Under the pieces are notes generated by a model that saw nothing but the letters and a program-made list of their open reading frames with translations, was not told where the DNA came from and made no database searches. Positions 24,413-33,304 of a DNA stretch of 64,000 nucleotides are shown in pieces; positions within the stretch are counted from its first letter, which is position 1; every line of letters begins with the position of its first letter. The stretch comes from Gaiellasilicea sp963829845. GTDB lineage: Bacteria > Actinomycetota > Thermoleophilia > Gaiellales > Gaiellaceae. The translations under genes and the position numbers were made by a program. The stretch covers positions 29,366 through 93,365 of the forward strand of contig CAWHKD010000001.1 of assembly GCA_963829845.1 (NCBI GenBank), written 5' to 3'.

Positions 24413-24625
24413 ATGAGCGAGGCCGGATCCGCCGACGAGGCGCTCGGGCGTGCCGAGGAGCTGCTCGAGCGGCTGAAGGCGACGCGCGAAGAGCTGGAGC
24501 GGCTGGCGGCGCAGGAGAACGCCGAAGCTGCAGTCGAGGTGCTGACCGAGCTCGCCGACCTCGCCAAGGAAGTCGAAGCCGAGCTCGCCAAGGCTCGGGC
24601 CCGCGCGGATGCTCCACAGCCCTGA
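24413..24625 (+). CDS. Small coiled-coil protein at the xseB position
   Basis: A 70-residue, strongly helical, Glu/Ala/Leu-rich peptide (GRAEELLERLKATREELERL, then LADLAKEVEAELAKARARA). It lies between nusB and the prenyl synthase, where other bacteria have the exonuclease VII small subunit XseB, but the XseB sequence pattern is not evident. It overlaps the synthase by 17 bases. Whether it is a divergent XseB or a separate lineage-specific protein cannot be decided here. Confidence 0.65.
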   Translation: MSEAGSADEALGRAEELLERLKATREELERLAAQENAEAAVEVLTELADLAKEVEAELAKARARADAPQP

Positions 24626-25382
24626 CGCGCTGCGCTCGCTCGTCGAGGGCTACCTCGACGAGCTCGCGTTCACGCCCGAGCTGAGCGGCCTCGAGGAGGC
24701 GCTGCGCTACCCGCTCGAGTCTGGCGGCAAGCTCTTCCGGCCCGTGATCGCGCTCGCGGTCGGGGAGTCGGCAGGTGCAGCCGTCGAGCACGTGCTGCCC
24801 GCCGCGGCGGCGGTCGAGCTCGTGCACACGTTCTCGCTCGTCCATGACGACCTGCCTGCCCTCGACGACGACGACGAGCGCCGCGGCCGCCCGTCCGCGC
24901 ACATCGCGTTCGGCGAGGCGACCGCACTCCTGGCCGGCGACGCGCTGCTCGCCGAGGCGTTCCGGCTGGCGCTCTCCTATCCGACGCCGATGGTCGGCCG
25001 CGAGCTCGCACAGGCGACGCTCGGAATGATCGGCGGCCAGTACCTCGACATCACCGGCGACGTCGCCGATCTCGCCGCGCTGCACCGGCTGAAGACCGGC
25101 GCGCTCTTCTCCGCCTCGGTCGGCGTCGCGCTCTGGGTCGCGGACGTACAGGAAAGCTCACAGCGGGCCTGGCGGGCGTTCGGCGCCGAGCTCGGACTGC
25201 TCTTTCAGATCGTCGACGACCTGCTCGACGGGGACGGCTACGCGGTCGCACACGGCGTTGAGGGCGCACGCCGCCATGCCGACGAGGCGGCCGAGCGCGC
25301 GCAGGCGCGACTCGACGTGATCCCAACGGACACGAGTGTCCTCGCGGAGATCGTTACCTCGCTCGCCGCACGCACGGCGTAG
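24609..25382 (+). CDS. Polyprenyl (farnesyl/geranylgeranyl) diphosphate synthase
   Basis: Trans-isoprenyl diphosphate synthase condensing IPP with allylic diphosphates. The first aspartate-rich motif is DDLPALDDDDERRGRPSAH, GGKLFRP contains the IPP-binding residues, and the second motif is FQIVDDLLDGDG. Thus both Mg-binding sites are intact. At 257 residues it is shorter than most IspA proteins (about 290), the loss being after the second motif, where the usual GKD segment is missing. Chain length is not predictable. Confidence 0.9.
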   Translation: MLHSPDALRSLVEGYLDELAFTPELSGLEEALRYPLESGGKLFRPVIALAVGESAGAAVEHVLPAAAAVELVHTFSLVHDDLPALDDDDERRGRPSAHIAFGEATALLAGDALLAEAFRLALSYPTPMVGRELAQATLGMIGGQYLDITGDVADLAALHRLKTGALFSASVGVALWVADVQESSQRAWRAFGAELGLLFQIVDDLLDGDGYAVAHGVEGARRHADEAAERAQARLDVIPTDTSVLAEIVTSLAARTA

Positions 25383-26161
25383 TGCGCCCGCCCGCCGGCG
25401 TCCTGGCGGCGTTCGGCTCCTCGGCCGAGCCCGAACGGCTCCCCGGCGGCATGGAGACGTCCTGGCGGTGCGGCGACCTCGTCCTGAAGCCGCTGGATCT
25501 GTCCATCGAGGAGGTCCGGTGGCAGGGAACGCTGTTCGAGCGGCTCGAGAACGACGGCTTTCGCGTCCCGCGGCTGCGCGGCGTCAGCGAGGGGTGGTGT
25601 GCCTGGGAGTACCTCGCCGGCGAGCACCGAGCACGCGCCTGGCCTGAGGTGATCGCCGTCGGGGCTCGCTTCCACGCCGCGATCGTCGATGTGCCGCGGC
25701 CGTCGTTCCTCGACAGGCGCACGAACCACTGGGCGATCGGCGAGCGCGTCGCCTGGGGTGAGCTCCGGGCCGATGAGTTCGCTCACGTCAAGCACCTGCC
25801 GCGGCTCGTCGAGGCACTGCGGCCGCTCGCTGCCCGGAGCCAACTCGTGCACGGCGACCTGACCGGCAACGTCCTCTTCGCAGACGGGCTCCCGCCGGCG
25901 GTGATCGACTTCTCGCCCTGCTGGAGGCCGACGGGCTTCGCGTCCGCCGTCGTCGTTGGCGACGCCTTGCTCTGGGAGGGCGCCGACGCAGGTCTGCTGA
26001 AGGCGGTCGACCACGTGGACGACTTCCCGCAGCTGCTGCTGCGGGCGCTCATCTACCGCGCCGTCGTCGACGCGCGCTTCCGCGCTGGTGAACCGTGGCG
26101 ATCTGACGAGGACGACTGCTTCCTCGCTCCGGTCGAGCTCGCGTGCTCGCTGGCCGGGTAG
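25382..26161 (+). CDS. Aminoglycoside phosphotransferase-like kinase (TIGR02569 type)
   Basis: A 259-residue protein with a kinase-like fold. The catalytic-loop motif is LVHGDLTGNVLF, followed by the DFG-equivalent PPAVIDFSPCWRP. The N-terminus has a strand-rich lobe (SWRCGDLVLKPLD). The pattern fits an actinobacterial APH-like family of unknown substrate. GTG start overlaps the prenyl synthase stop by one base. Confidence 0.8.
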   Translation: MRPPAGVLAAFGSSAEPERLPGGMETSWRCGDLVLKPLDLSIEEVRWQGTLFERLENDGFRVPRLRGVSEGWCAWEYLAGEHRARAWPEVIAVGARFHAAIVDVPRPSFLDRRTNHWAIGERVAWGELRADEFAHVKHLPRLVEALRPLAARSQLVHGDLTGNVLFADGLPPAVIDFSPCWRPTGFASAVVVGDALLWEGADAGLLKAVDHVDDFPQLLLRALIYRAVVDARFRAGEPWRSDEDDCFLAPVELACSLAG

Positions 26162-26164
26162 CAT
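26159..26164 (+). promoter_or_regulatory. -10 hexamer for the VOC gene at 26171
   Basis: TAGCAT overlaps the previous stop and is 6 nt before the GTG. Confidence 0.5.
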
Positions 26165-26170
26165 CGCGTC

Positions 26171-26593
26171 GTGGAGCAGCGGCTCAGCCTCGTCACTCTC
26201 GGCGTCCGCGATCTCGCGCGCTCGCGGGCTTTCTACGAGGCGCTCGGCTGGACGACGGGCGCGGCGCCGGACGACGATGTCGTCTTCTTCCAGGCTCCGG
26301 GGATGATCGTCGGGCTCTGGGGCCGCGAGCAGCTGGCGGAGGACAGCGGCGTTGAGGACGGAGGCGGCTGGGGCGGGATCACGCTCGCCCACAACGTGCG
26401 CTCGCCGGCGGAGGTCGACACGGTCATCGCCGAGGCGGAGGCCGCCGGCGCGACGATCCCGCGCCACGGCGCGGAGACGTTCTGGGGCGGCTACTCGGGC
26501 GTCTTCGTCGACCCTGACGGCCACCCGTGGGAGGTCGCGCACAACCCGGGTTGGACGATCGCAGACGACGGCTCGACCCGGCTCGGCGCCTGA
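26171..26593 (+). CDS. VOC (glyoxalase/bleomycin resistance) family protein
   Basis: A 140-residue protein built of two beta-alpha-beta-beta-beta units. LSLVTLGVRDLARSRAFYEALGW starts the first unit, and YSGVFVDPDGHPWEVAHNPGW ends the second with the metal-ligand Glu. The family includes glyoxalases, dioxygenases and drug-binding proteins; the substrate is unknown. It ends one base before the convergent toroid gene. Confidence 0.85.
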   Translation: MEQRLSLVTLGVRDLARSRAFYEALGWTTGAAPDDDVVFFQAPGMIVGLWGREQLAEDSGVEDGGGWGGITLAHNVRSPAEVDTVIAEAEAAGATIPRHGAETFWGGYSGVFVDPDGHPWEVAHNPGWTIADDGSTRLGA

Positions 26594-26594
26594 C

Positions 26595-27536
26595 CTAACC
26601 GGCGGCGGCCCGGATGACACGGAGGGCGTCCAGGGTCAGGAGCTCGCTCGGGCCCGAGCCCCAGTCGACGACCTCGACGTTGCTTCCCTTCGATCCGGGC
26701 GCCTTCCACCAGCGGCCGCCGGCGCGCCAGCGGCCGTCTGCGAGGCGGCGTTCTTCGAGCAGCTCGAGCCCGTCAGCCGCGCGCGGATCGCCGGCGTGAC
26801 CCATGCGCGCGAGCACAACGAGCGCGCGGAAGAAGTCGTAGTGCCAGAACGGCGGCTGGTGGAGCGCGGCGAAGGAAGGCTTGATCGGCTCGCCCGTCGC
26901 GAGGGTGCGAAAGAGCCGATGGTCGAGGAAGAGCTCCGCGGTGCGCCGGGCGGCTTCTCGCGCTGCCTCTTCGCCGGTTGCAGCCCAGTACTCGTGCAGG
27001 CCCCACATCGGGGGCAGCGACTCGTTGAACGAGGAGCGGTAGCCGCTGGCCTTCTTGTCGCAGTTCCAGCCGCCGTCCGGCCACTGCCATTCGACGAGCG
27101 ACTCCGCGAGCAGCCGGACCCGCTGGTCGTTCGCAAGCCCAAGCCGGCAGCAGACCGCGAGGGCGTTTCCCTCCTGCGAGCCGCACCGCCGGGTGAGGCC
27201 GTCGATCGTGCGAACACTGGCGCGGTGGCCCTTACCGGTGAGCCACGCCAACACCGTGTCGGCCGCGGCGGCGCAGCGGGGCTCGCCGGCGGGGACACCG
27301 AGCTCGACGAGCGAGACGAGCCGCCAGTGGGCGCCTCCCCACTTGGCGTAGGCATGCCCGCCGAAGCCGCCGTCGGCGCGCTGCCCGGCGAGCAGCCCGC
27401 GCACGAGTGGCCCTTCGAGCACATGCGCAGCTTCGGCGGGGTCGGCCTCGTCGAGGAGGTCGCGCTTCGCCTGGAAGACGATCCCGGGCTCATCCGAGTC
27501 GAGCAGCCAGTCGAGCGCGGAGGCGGTGACCGTCAC
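26595..27536 (-). CDS. Prenyltransferase/squalene-cyclase-type alpha-alpha toroid protein
   Basis: A 313-residue protein with repeats of the QW type found in terpenoid cyclases and prenyltransferase beta subunits: LLAGQRADGGFGGHAYAKWG, EWQWPDGGWNCDKKASGYRS and LEERRLADGRWRAGGRWW. The DXDD or zinc ligands of the known enzymes are not evident, so an enzymatic function is not claimed. The start is the GTG at 27536, which overlaps the acetyltransferase stop as GTGA; a longer upstream frame lies inside that gene. The two minus-strand genes form a short operon. Confidence 0.75.
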   Translation of the reverse strand: MTVTASALDWLLDSDEPGIVFQAKRDLLDEADPAEAAHVLEGPLVRGLLAGQRADGGFGGHAYAKWGGAHWRLVSLVELGVPAGEPRCAAAADTVLAWLTGKGHRASVRTIDGLTRRCGSQEGNALAVCCRLGLANDQRVRLLAESLVEWQWPDGGWNCDKKASGYRSSFNESLPPMWGLHEYWAATGEEAAREAARRTAELFLDHRLFRTLATGEPIKPSFAALHQPPFWHYDFFRALVVLARMGHAGDPRAADGLELLEERRLADGRWRAGGRWWKAPGSKGSNVEVVDWGSGPSELLTLDALRVIRAAAG

Positions 27537-28039
27537 GTGAGCTCGCCGGCGAGGAGGTCGAGGAGCAATCCGTCGCGCCGGACGCCGTCCGCGTCGAGCC
27601 AGTACTCGCGGAGGACGCCGACGCGCCTGAAGCCGGCCTTCTCGTAGCAGCGAATTGCGCGCTCGTTGTGCGCGGCTGGGTCGATCGTCAGCCTGTGATG
27701 GCCGCGATCGCCGATCAAGTAGCGCGCCATCGTCCGGACGGAGTCCGTGCCGAGGCCGCGGCCGTGGTACGGCGCACCGAGGAAGAGGTCGATCGACGCG
27801 TGGCGGAACTCCTCGTCGTCCTCCTCGAAGTACTGGATCATCCCCGCGACCTCGTCGTCGAAGACGATCGCGAAGACCACTGCGCCGTCGTCCTCGCCTC
27901 GAGCCTTGGCGAGCACGTGCTCGAGCGTGAGCCCGCGCCACCAGCGCGCGACCTCCGGGTCGCCGCCGAGCTCGACGATGCGGGGCACATCCGCCTCTGC
28001 CAGCGGCCGCAGGACGACACGATCTCCCGGCAGCTCCAT
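27533..28039 (-). CDS. GNAT acetyltransferase, RimJ/AAC(6')-like
   Basis: A 168-residue acetyltransferase starting MELPGDRVVLRPLAEADV, which is the family start, so ATG 28039 is used. The acetyl-CoA loop is LGAPYHGRGLGTDSVRTM, and the end NERAIRCYEKAGFRRVGVLR is characteristic of the RimJ/L and AAC(6') group. Substrate unknown. On the minus strand TACAAG lies 6 nt upstream (28046-28051), a near-consensus leaderless signal. Confidence 0.85.
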   Translation of the reverse strand: MELPGDRVVLRPLAEADVPRIVELGGDPEVARWWRGLTLEHVLAKARGEDDGAVVFAIVFDDEVAGMIQYFEEDDEEFRHASIDLFLGAPYHGRGLGTDSVRTMARYLIGDRGHHRLTIDPAAHNERAIRCYEKAGFRRVGVLREYWLDADGVRRDGLLLDLLAGELT

Positions 28040-28065
28040 GACGATCTTGTAACACCCGCGGCGAC

Positions 28066-28071
28066 TACCCT
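28066..28071 (+). promoter_or_regulatory. -10 hexamer for tlyA
   Basis: TACCCT ends 7 nt before the ATG at 28079. It shares a 39-base divergent gap with the minus-strand acetyltransferase. Confidence 0.55.
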
Positions 28072-28078
28072 TCGGCCG

Positions 28079-28849
28079 ATGAAGAAGCGCCTCGACGTGC
28101 TGCTCGTCGAACGGGGCCTGGCGGACAGCCGTGCGCAGGCGCAGGCTCTCGTGCTCGCCGGTCTCGTGCCGGGCTACGACAAGCCGGGCCACCAAGTGCC
28201 GGAGGATACCGAGCTGGCGGTCAAGGAACGGCCGCGCTTCGTCTCCCGCGGGGGCGAGAAGCTCGCGAACGCGCTCACGCACCTTGACGTCGAGCTCGAC
28301 GGCCGCGATGCGATCGACGTCGGCGCCTCCACCGGCGGGTTCACCGACTACCTCCTTCAGAACGGCGTCGCCCGCGTGCTCGCGGTCGACGTCGGGTACG
28401 GCCAGCTACATCCGAAGCTGCGCAACGACGCGCGGGTGACGGTGCTGGAGCGCACGAACGCCCGCGAGCTGACCGAGCTCCCGTTCCGGCCGGACCTGCT
28501 CGTCGCCGACGTCTCCTTCATCAGCGTGCGAATTGCGCTGCCGTCTGTTGTGCAGCTGCTCGGACCCGGCTGGGACGCGGTCGTGCTCGTCAAGCCCCAG
28601 TTCGAGGTCGGGAAAGACGAGGTCGGCCGCGGCGGCGTCGTCCGCGACGCCGAGCTCCACCGGCGCGTGCTCCGAGACGTCGTCGACGCCGCCCTCGCGT
28701 GGGGTGGGACCGCGGTCGGCGTCGTAGACTCCGGGCTGCCCGGGCCGAAGGGCAACCGCGAGTTCTTCGTCCATCTGATCAACCGTCCCGACCCCGTGCT
28801 CCTCGATGACATCGACCAGCGCATCGACCGTGCCGTCGCAGCAGCCTAG
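28079..28849 (+). CDS. tlyA: TlyA-family rRNA 2'-O-methyltransferase
   Basis: A 256-residue protein with an N-terminal S4 RNA-binding domain (RLDVLLVERGLADSRAQAQA) and an FtsJ/RrmJ methyltransferase domain. The SAM motif is AIDVGASTGGFTDYLLQNG, and KPQFEVGKDEVGRGGVV is typical of TlyA. Mycobacterial TlyA methylates 16S and 23S rRNA and its loss confers capreomycin resistance. The tlyA-nadK-recN-steA order is an actinomycete arrangement. Confidence 0.93.
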   Translation: MKKRLDVLLVERGLADSRAQAQALVLAGLVPGYDKPGHQVPEDTELAVKERPRFVSRGGEKLANALTHLDVELDGRDAIDVGASTGGFTDYLLQNGVARVLAVDVGYGQLHPKLRNDARVTVLERTNARELTELPFRPDLLVADVSFISVRIALPSVVQLLGPGWDAVVLVKPQFEVGKDEVGRGGVVRDAELHRRVLRDVVDAALAWGGTAVGVVDSGLPGPKGNREFFVHLINRPDPVLLDDIDQRIDRAVAAA

Positions 28850-29675
28850 GGCCGTCAAGCAGGCGGCCGTGGTCACCCACGGCAAGCCGCAGGCGATCGG
28901 CTCGGCATTGGCGCGACTCGCCAACGTGGCCCGCGAGTCAGGCGTCGAGCTGCACATGGCCGCCGCCGAGTCGGAGAAGCACGGACTCGAGCCGGAAGTC
29001 GCCGAGCCCGCGGACGTCGACATTGCAGTCGTGCTCGGCGGCGACGGCACCATGCTGCGGGCACTCGCGCGTTACCTCGGCACGGGCGTGCCCGTGATCG
29101 GCGTCAACTTCGGGCGCGTCGGCTTTCTCGCCTCGATCGAGCGCAACCAGCTCGAGACCGGGATGACGCGCGTCTTTGCCGGCGAGTACCGGGTCGAAGA
29201 CGTGCCAACGCTCGACGTCGAGGTGGGCGACGAGCGCCGCGTCGCCGTCAACGACCTCGTGATCGCGAGTGCCGTCGTCGGCCGCATGATCCAACTCGAA
29301 TGGGCGGTCGGCGGCGAAGGCCTCGGCCGTCTCGCCTGTGACGGCCTCGTCTGCGCGACTCCTTCGGGCTCGACGGGCTACAACTTCTCGAACGGCGGTC
29401 CGGTACTCGTCTGGGGGCTCGACGCGATGGCGATCACGTTCGTGGCGCCGCACTCGCTCAACGCCCGTCCCCTGGTGGTCCCGCGCGACGACGAGCTGAT
29501 CGTCTGGAACCGGACGCCCGACGTGCCCGCGACGGCGCTCGTCGACGGCCACCGTGTCGGCGACCTCGGCCCGGGTGGGCGCGCGGTCGCACGCCTCGGC
29601 GAGCAGCGCTCGCTGCTCGCGACCCTGCCCGAGGTGACGTTCTTCAGCCGCTATGGCCGGACCTTTGCTTCGTAG
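28830..29675 (+). CDS. nadK: NAD kinase
   Basis: Phosphorylates NAD to NADP. The family motif GGDGTMLRAL is present, followed by VIGVNFGRVGFLASIE, DGLVCATPSGSTGYNFSNGGP and APHSLNARPLVV. A GTG at 28830 gives a 281-residue protein overlapping tlyA by 20 bases; an ATG at 28806 is possible but less likely. It overlaps recN by 23 bases. Confidence 0.94.
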   Translation: MPSQQPRAVKQAAVVTHGKPQAIGSALARLANVARESGVELHMAAAESEKHGLEPEVAEPADVDIAVVLGGDGTMLRALARYLGTGVPVIGVNFGRVGFLASIERNQLETGMTRVFAGEYRVEDVPTLDVEVGDERRVAVNDLVIASAVVGRMIQLEWAVGGEGLGRLACDGLVCATPSGSTGYNFSNGGPVLVWGLDAMAITFVAPHSLNARPLVVPRDDELIVWNRTPDVPATALVDGHRVGDLGPGGRAVARLGEQRSLLATLPEVTFFSRYGRTFAS

Positions 29676-31305
29676 CCTGCGTATCGAGAACCTCGTCCTC
29701 GTCCGCCATGGCGAGCTGGCGCCGGCGCCGGGCCTGACGGCGATCACGGGCGAGACGGGTGCGGGCAAGACGATCCTGACGCAGGCAGTCGGCCTGCTCC
29801 TCGGGGCCAAGGGCGACGCAGGGATCGTCGGCACCGGCGGCGGGGAGGCCTACGTCGAGGCAGAGCTCGACGTCCCGGAGGGGTTCTTCGACGACGACGA
29901 GCTCGCCGCGCTCGCGGAGCTGGCGCCCGAGGACGAACCCGGGCTCGTGCTTGCGCGGCGCGTCTTCGGCGATGGTCGCACCCGCGCCTATGCATGGGGC
30001 CGCGCCGTCGCGCGGGAGGATCTCGCCGCCGCCTCCGAGCGTCTGATCGCGATGTCCGGCCAGTTCGAGCAGCGCCGCCTCGGCCGGCCCTCCTACCAGT
30101 TGGACGTGCTCGACGCCTTTGTCGGCGAAGACCAGCTCCGGCGGCGCCGGGACGCCCGGCTCGCCTGGCGGGAGCTCGGCGCGGCCCGCATGCGCCACGA
30201 CGAGCTGACGCGCGGGGCCGCCGCCGAGGAGGCTCGCCTGCGAGAGGTGGCAGCGCTCGTCGACGCCACCGAGGGCTTCGAGGTCGGGGGCGAGCAGTCG
30301 CTACGCGAGGAGCGGGAGCGGCTGCGGCACGTCACCGAGCTCGCCGAAGGGGCCTCGCAGGCGGCAGAGGCGCTTTCACCGGACGATGGGGAGGGCGCGA
30401 CCGGGCTCACAGCCGCGGCCGAGCGCACGCTCGCCCCGCTCGAGCGGCTCGCACCGGAGCTCGCGGCAGCCGGCGAGGAGCTGCGCGACCTCGAGCTCCG
30501 GCTCCGCGAGGTCGGCTCCGATCTCCGCGCCTTCCTCGCGTCGCTCGACGCGGAGCCTGACCGGCTCGAGCACGTCGAGGGCGAGCTCGAGCGGATCTCC
30601 GACGCGCGCCGCCGCTTCGGCGCTGCTGGCTATGACGACCTGCTCGCCCGGGCCGCTGCCGCCCGTGAGGAGCTGGCGGCGCTCGAGAGCGGGCTCGACC
30701 CGGCCGCGGCAGCTGCGGAGGCACTGGCGGCCGCGGAGGAGAGGACGAACGGGCTCGCGGCCGAGCTGCGAACGGCCAGGGAGGTGTCTGCCGCCGCGTT
30801 CGCCGGCGCCGTGGCGGAGGAGCTGCGGGGCGTCGGGATGGGCGAGGGCGAGTTCAGCGTCGAGCTGCGCGAGCGCGATCCCGGGCCGACCGGTACCGAC
30901 GAGGCCGTCTTTCTGATCCGCCCGAACGCCGGGCTCCCGTTCGGGCCGGTCGCCGAGACCGCGTCGGGCGGCGAGCTCTCGCGCGTCGCGCTCGCGATCG
31001 CGGCCGCCGCAGGCACGGTTCTCGATGTGAAACGGACGATGGTGTTCGACGAGATCGACGCAGGCGTCGGCGGCGAGACGGCGCACGCGGTCGCAGCGAC
31101 GCTGAAGCGGCTCGCGGAGCGCGCGCAGGTGCTCACGATCACGCACTTGCCCCAGATCGCGAGCGTCGCCGACACTCACTATCGCGTGGTGAAGGTGCCG
31201 GGCGACCCGACACACACGAGGATCGAGCCGCTCGACGATGCGCAGCGACGCGACGAGCTCGAGCGGATGCTCGGCGGCAAGGAATTCATCTCTACCTTGC
31301 GATGA
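29653..31305 (+). CDS. recN: DNA repair protein RecN
   Basis: An SMC-like ATPase acting in double-strand-break repair. N-terminal Walker A is TGETGAGKTILTQAVGLLLG, the Gln-loop region MSGQFEQRRL follows, the centre is a coiled coil (residues ~150-370), and the C-terminal part carries the ABC signature ETASGGELSRVALAIA and Walker B MVFDEIDAGVGGETA. At 550 residues it is of normal length and intact. Confidence 0.95.
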   Translation: MAGPLLRSLRIENLVLVRHGELAPAPGLTAITGETGAGKTILTQAVGLLLGAKGDAGIVGTGGGEAYVEAELDVPEGFFDDDELAALAELAPEDEPGLVLARRVFGDGRTRAYAWGRAVAREDLAAASERLIAMSGQFEQRRLGRPSYQLDVLDAFVGEDQLRRRRDARLAWRELGAARMRHDELTRGAAAEEARLREVAALVDATEGFEVGGEQSLREERERLRHVTELAEGASQAAEALSPDDGEGATGLTAAAERTLAPLERLAPELAAAGEELRDLELRLREVGSDLRAFLASLDAEPDRLEHVEGELERISDARRRFGAAGYDDLLARAAAAREELAALESGLDPAAAAAEALAAAEERTNGLAAELRTAREVSAAAFAGAVAEELRGVGMGEGEFSVELRERDPGPTGTDEAVFLIRPNAGLPFGPVAETASGGELSRVALAIAAAAGTVLDVKRTMVFDEIDAGVGGETAHAVAATLKRLAERAQVLTITHLPQIASVADTHYRVVKVPGDPTHTRIEPLDDAQRRDELERMLGGKEFISTLR

Positions 31306-31309
31306 TCCG

Positions 31310-32407
31310 ATGAGCCTCATCGAGCACACCGGCCCGGCCCGTCTCGGCAAGCGGACGAAGGAGCTCGTCCGCCGGCTCCACCCCGACGACATCGCCGTCA
31401 TCGACCACACCGACCTCGACCGCGTCTCTGCCGAGGAGCTCGTGGAGTCCGGTGTTCGAGTCGTCGTCAACGTCGCCCCCTCGCAGTCGGGGAGCTATCC
31501 GAATCCCGGGCCGCTCCAGCTCGTCCGCGGCGGCGTGCGCCTGATCGACGTCGACGACCCGAGCCTCTTCGAGGAGCTCTCCGACGGCGAGCGGCTGACC
31601 GTGCGCGGCGCGAGCTTGTTCCGGAACGGCACGTGCCTCGCGACGGGACGGGCGCTCGAGGAGCGCGAGCTCGCCGGCGCGCTGCTCGAGCAGCAGGGCC
31701 GCGTCACCGAGGCGCTGCAGGACTTCGCCGACAACACGCTCCGCTACCTGCGCGACGAGGGCAAGCTGCTTGCGGAGGGAATCGACTTCCCAACGCTCGA
31801 GACGAGCTTCCGCGACCGGCACGCCCTGGTCGTTGCGCGCGGGCCCGGGTTCAAGCGCGACCTGAAGATCGTGCGCGGCTACGTCCGCGACTTCAGGCCG
31901 GTGCTCGTCGCCGTCGACGGTGGTGCGGAGGCGCTCGTGGAGGAGGGCTGGAGGCCGGACGTGATCGTCGGCGACATGGACTCGGTGACGGACAGCACGC
32001 TGCGGTGCGGCGCCGAGATACTCGTCCACGCCTACCGTGAGGGGCATGCGCCGGGTGAGGCGAGGCTACAGCGGCTCGGCGTGCCGTTCCACACGGTCGC
32101 CGCGCCCGGGATCTCGGAGGACATCGCGCTCCTCCTGGCCCACGACAAAGGCGCAGAGCTGATCGTCGCGGTCGGCACCCACTTCAACCTGGTCGAGTTC
32201 CTCGAGCGCAGCCGGGCGGGTATGTCCTCGACGTTCGTCACTCGGCTCAAGGTGGGGGAGATCCTGATCGACGCGAAAGGCGTCTCCCGGCTCGTCAGCC
32301 GACGGATCGGCGTCTGGCCGCTCGCCCTCTTCGGACTCGCCGCTCTGGCGGCGCTGCTGGTCGCAATTCTGGCCTCACCGGCGCTGCGCAACGTGTTCGG
32401 CCTCTAA
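31310..32407 (+). CDS. steA: SteA-like putative cytokinetic ring protein
   Basis: A 365-residue protein. A central region resembles the thiamin pyrophosphokinase fold (VLVAVDGGAEALVEEGW, VIVGDMDSVTD), and a single C-terminal membrane helix (WPLALFGLAALAALLVAIL) anchors it. Corynebacterial SteA works with SteB in cell separation. Here the next gene is the SteB/MctB-like one. ATG 31310 lies 5 bases after recN and matches the family start, so the longer frame from 31238 is not used. Confidence 0.87.
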   Translation: MSLIEHTGPARLGKRTKELVRRLHPDDIAVIDHTDLDRVSAEELVESGVRVVVNVAPSQSGSYPNPGPLQLVRGGVRLIDVDDPSLFEELSDGERLTVRGASLFRNGTCLATGRALEERELAGALLEQQGRVTEALQDFADNTLRYLRDEGKLLAEGIDFPTLETSFRDRHALVVARGPGFKRDLKIVRGYVRDFRPVLVAVDGGAEALVEEGWRPDVIVGDMDSVTDSTLRCGAEILVHAYREGHAPGEARLQRLGVPFHTVAAPGISEDIALLLAHDKGAELIVAVGTHFNLVEFLERSRAGMSSTFVTRLKVGEILIDAKGVSRLVSRRIGVWPLALFGLAALAALLVAILASPALRNVFGL

Positions 32408-32410
32408 CCT
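32405..32410 (+). promoter_or_regulatory. -10 hexamer for the SteB/MctB-like gene
   Basis: TAACCT overlaps the steA stop and is 6 nt before the GTG at 32417, suggesting an internal promoter. Confidence 0.5.
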
Positions 32411-32416
32411 GCTCCC

Positions 32417-33304
32417 GTGTTCGACCTCCGCTACCACGTCGCGTCGCTCGCTGCGGTCTTCCTGATGCTCGTCGTCGGGATCCTGATCGGCGTCGGGATC
32501 TCCGGCCGCGGGTTCGTCGACGACGCCGAGCGCAACAACTTCAACCGTAAGATCGCCGGGCTCGAGGAGCAGGTCGACTCGGCCAAGGCGAGCGCAGACG
32601 ACTTCGAGCGCAGGCAGCAGGCGGCGGAGGACTTCGTCGAGAGCGCGTATCCCGCGCTCTCGGCTGAGCGGCTCGACGGCAAGAACGTTGCGATCCTCGT
32701 CCTCGGCCCGGTCGATCCGTCGGTGAGCGCGATCGAGCGCGCAGTCGAAGAGGACGCGGACGGACGCGTATCGCGGATGCGCGCGCTCGGGCTGCCCCTG
32801 CGGCTGGAGTCGGTCGAGGCGGCACTGAGCGAGAAGCCGGAGCTCGGCGGCTACGTCGGCGACGACCAGCTCGGAAATCTCGGCCGCGACCTCGGCCGCG
32901 AGCTTGCCGCCGGTGGGGAGACGCCGCTTTGGGACGCGCTCGAGGGCGAGCTCGTCGAGGTGCGGGAGGGAGGCCTCGGCGATCCGGTCGACGGGGTGAT
33001 CGTAATGCGCACGGCCGAGCCGCAGTCGGGCGAGAGCTCACGATTCCTCGCCGGCATCTACCAGGGGCTCGGCAGCGCCGGCATACCCGTGGTCGGCGTC
33101 GAGCCGACTCGCGTCGAGCAGAGCGCGATCCCCGCCTTCCAGCGCCACCGGCTCTCGACCGTCGACGGGATCGACACGCCGGCCGGCGCGCTGGCCGTGC
33201 TGCTCGTGCTGGCCGATCTCGACGCAGCGGGCGACTACGGCCTCCGCGACACCGCCGACCGGATCCTGCCGCCGATCGAGCCGCTCGCCGCGCCGCGTGG
33301 GTGA
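32417..33304 (+). CDS. SteB/MctB-like copper-transporter family protein
   Basis: A 295-residue protein starting MFDLRYHVASLAAVFLMLVVGILIG, one N-terminal membrane helix (residues 6-30) followed by a coiled coil and an extracytoplasmic domain. This start and architecture are those of the SteB/MctB family (PF11382). MctB binds copper in mycobacteria, while SteB partners SteA; adjacency to steA favours the SteB role. The glycosyltransferase gene overlaps by eight bases. Confidence 0.85.
   Translation: MFDLRYHVASLAAVFLMLVVGILIGVGISGRGFVDDAERNNFNRKIAGLEEQVDSAKASADDFERRQQAAEDFVESAYPALSAERLDGKNVAILVLGPVDPSVSAIERAVEEDADGRVSRMRALGLPLRLESVEAALSEKPELGGYVGDDQLGNLGRDLGRELAAGGETPLWDALEGELVEVREGGLGDPVDGVIVMRTAEPQSGESSRFLAGIYQGLGSAGIPVVGVEPTRVEQSAIPAFQRHRLSTVDGIDTPAGALAVLLVLADLDAAGDYGLRDTADRILPPIEPLAAPRG

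Noticed and set aside
27537..28055. N-terminal extension of the toroid protein frame to 28055
   Set aside because: It is the shadow of the acetyltransferase gene; the GTG at 27536 gives the coupled start.
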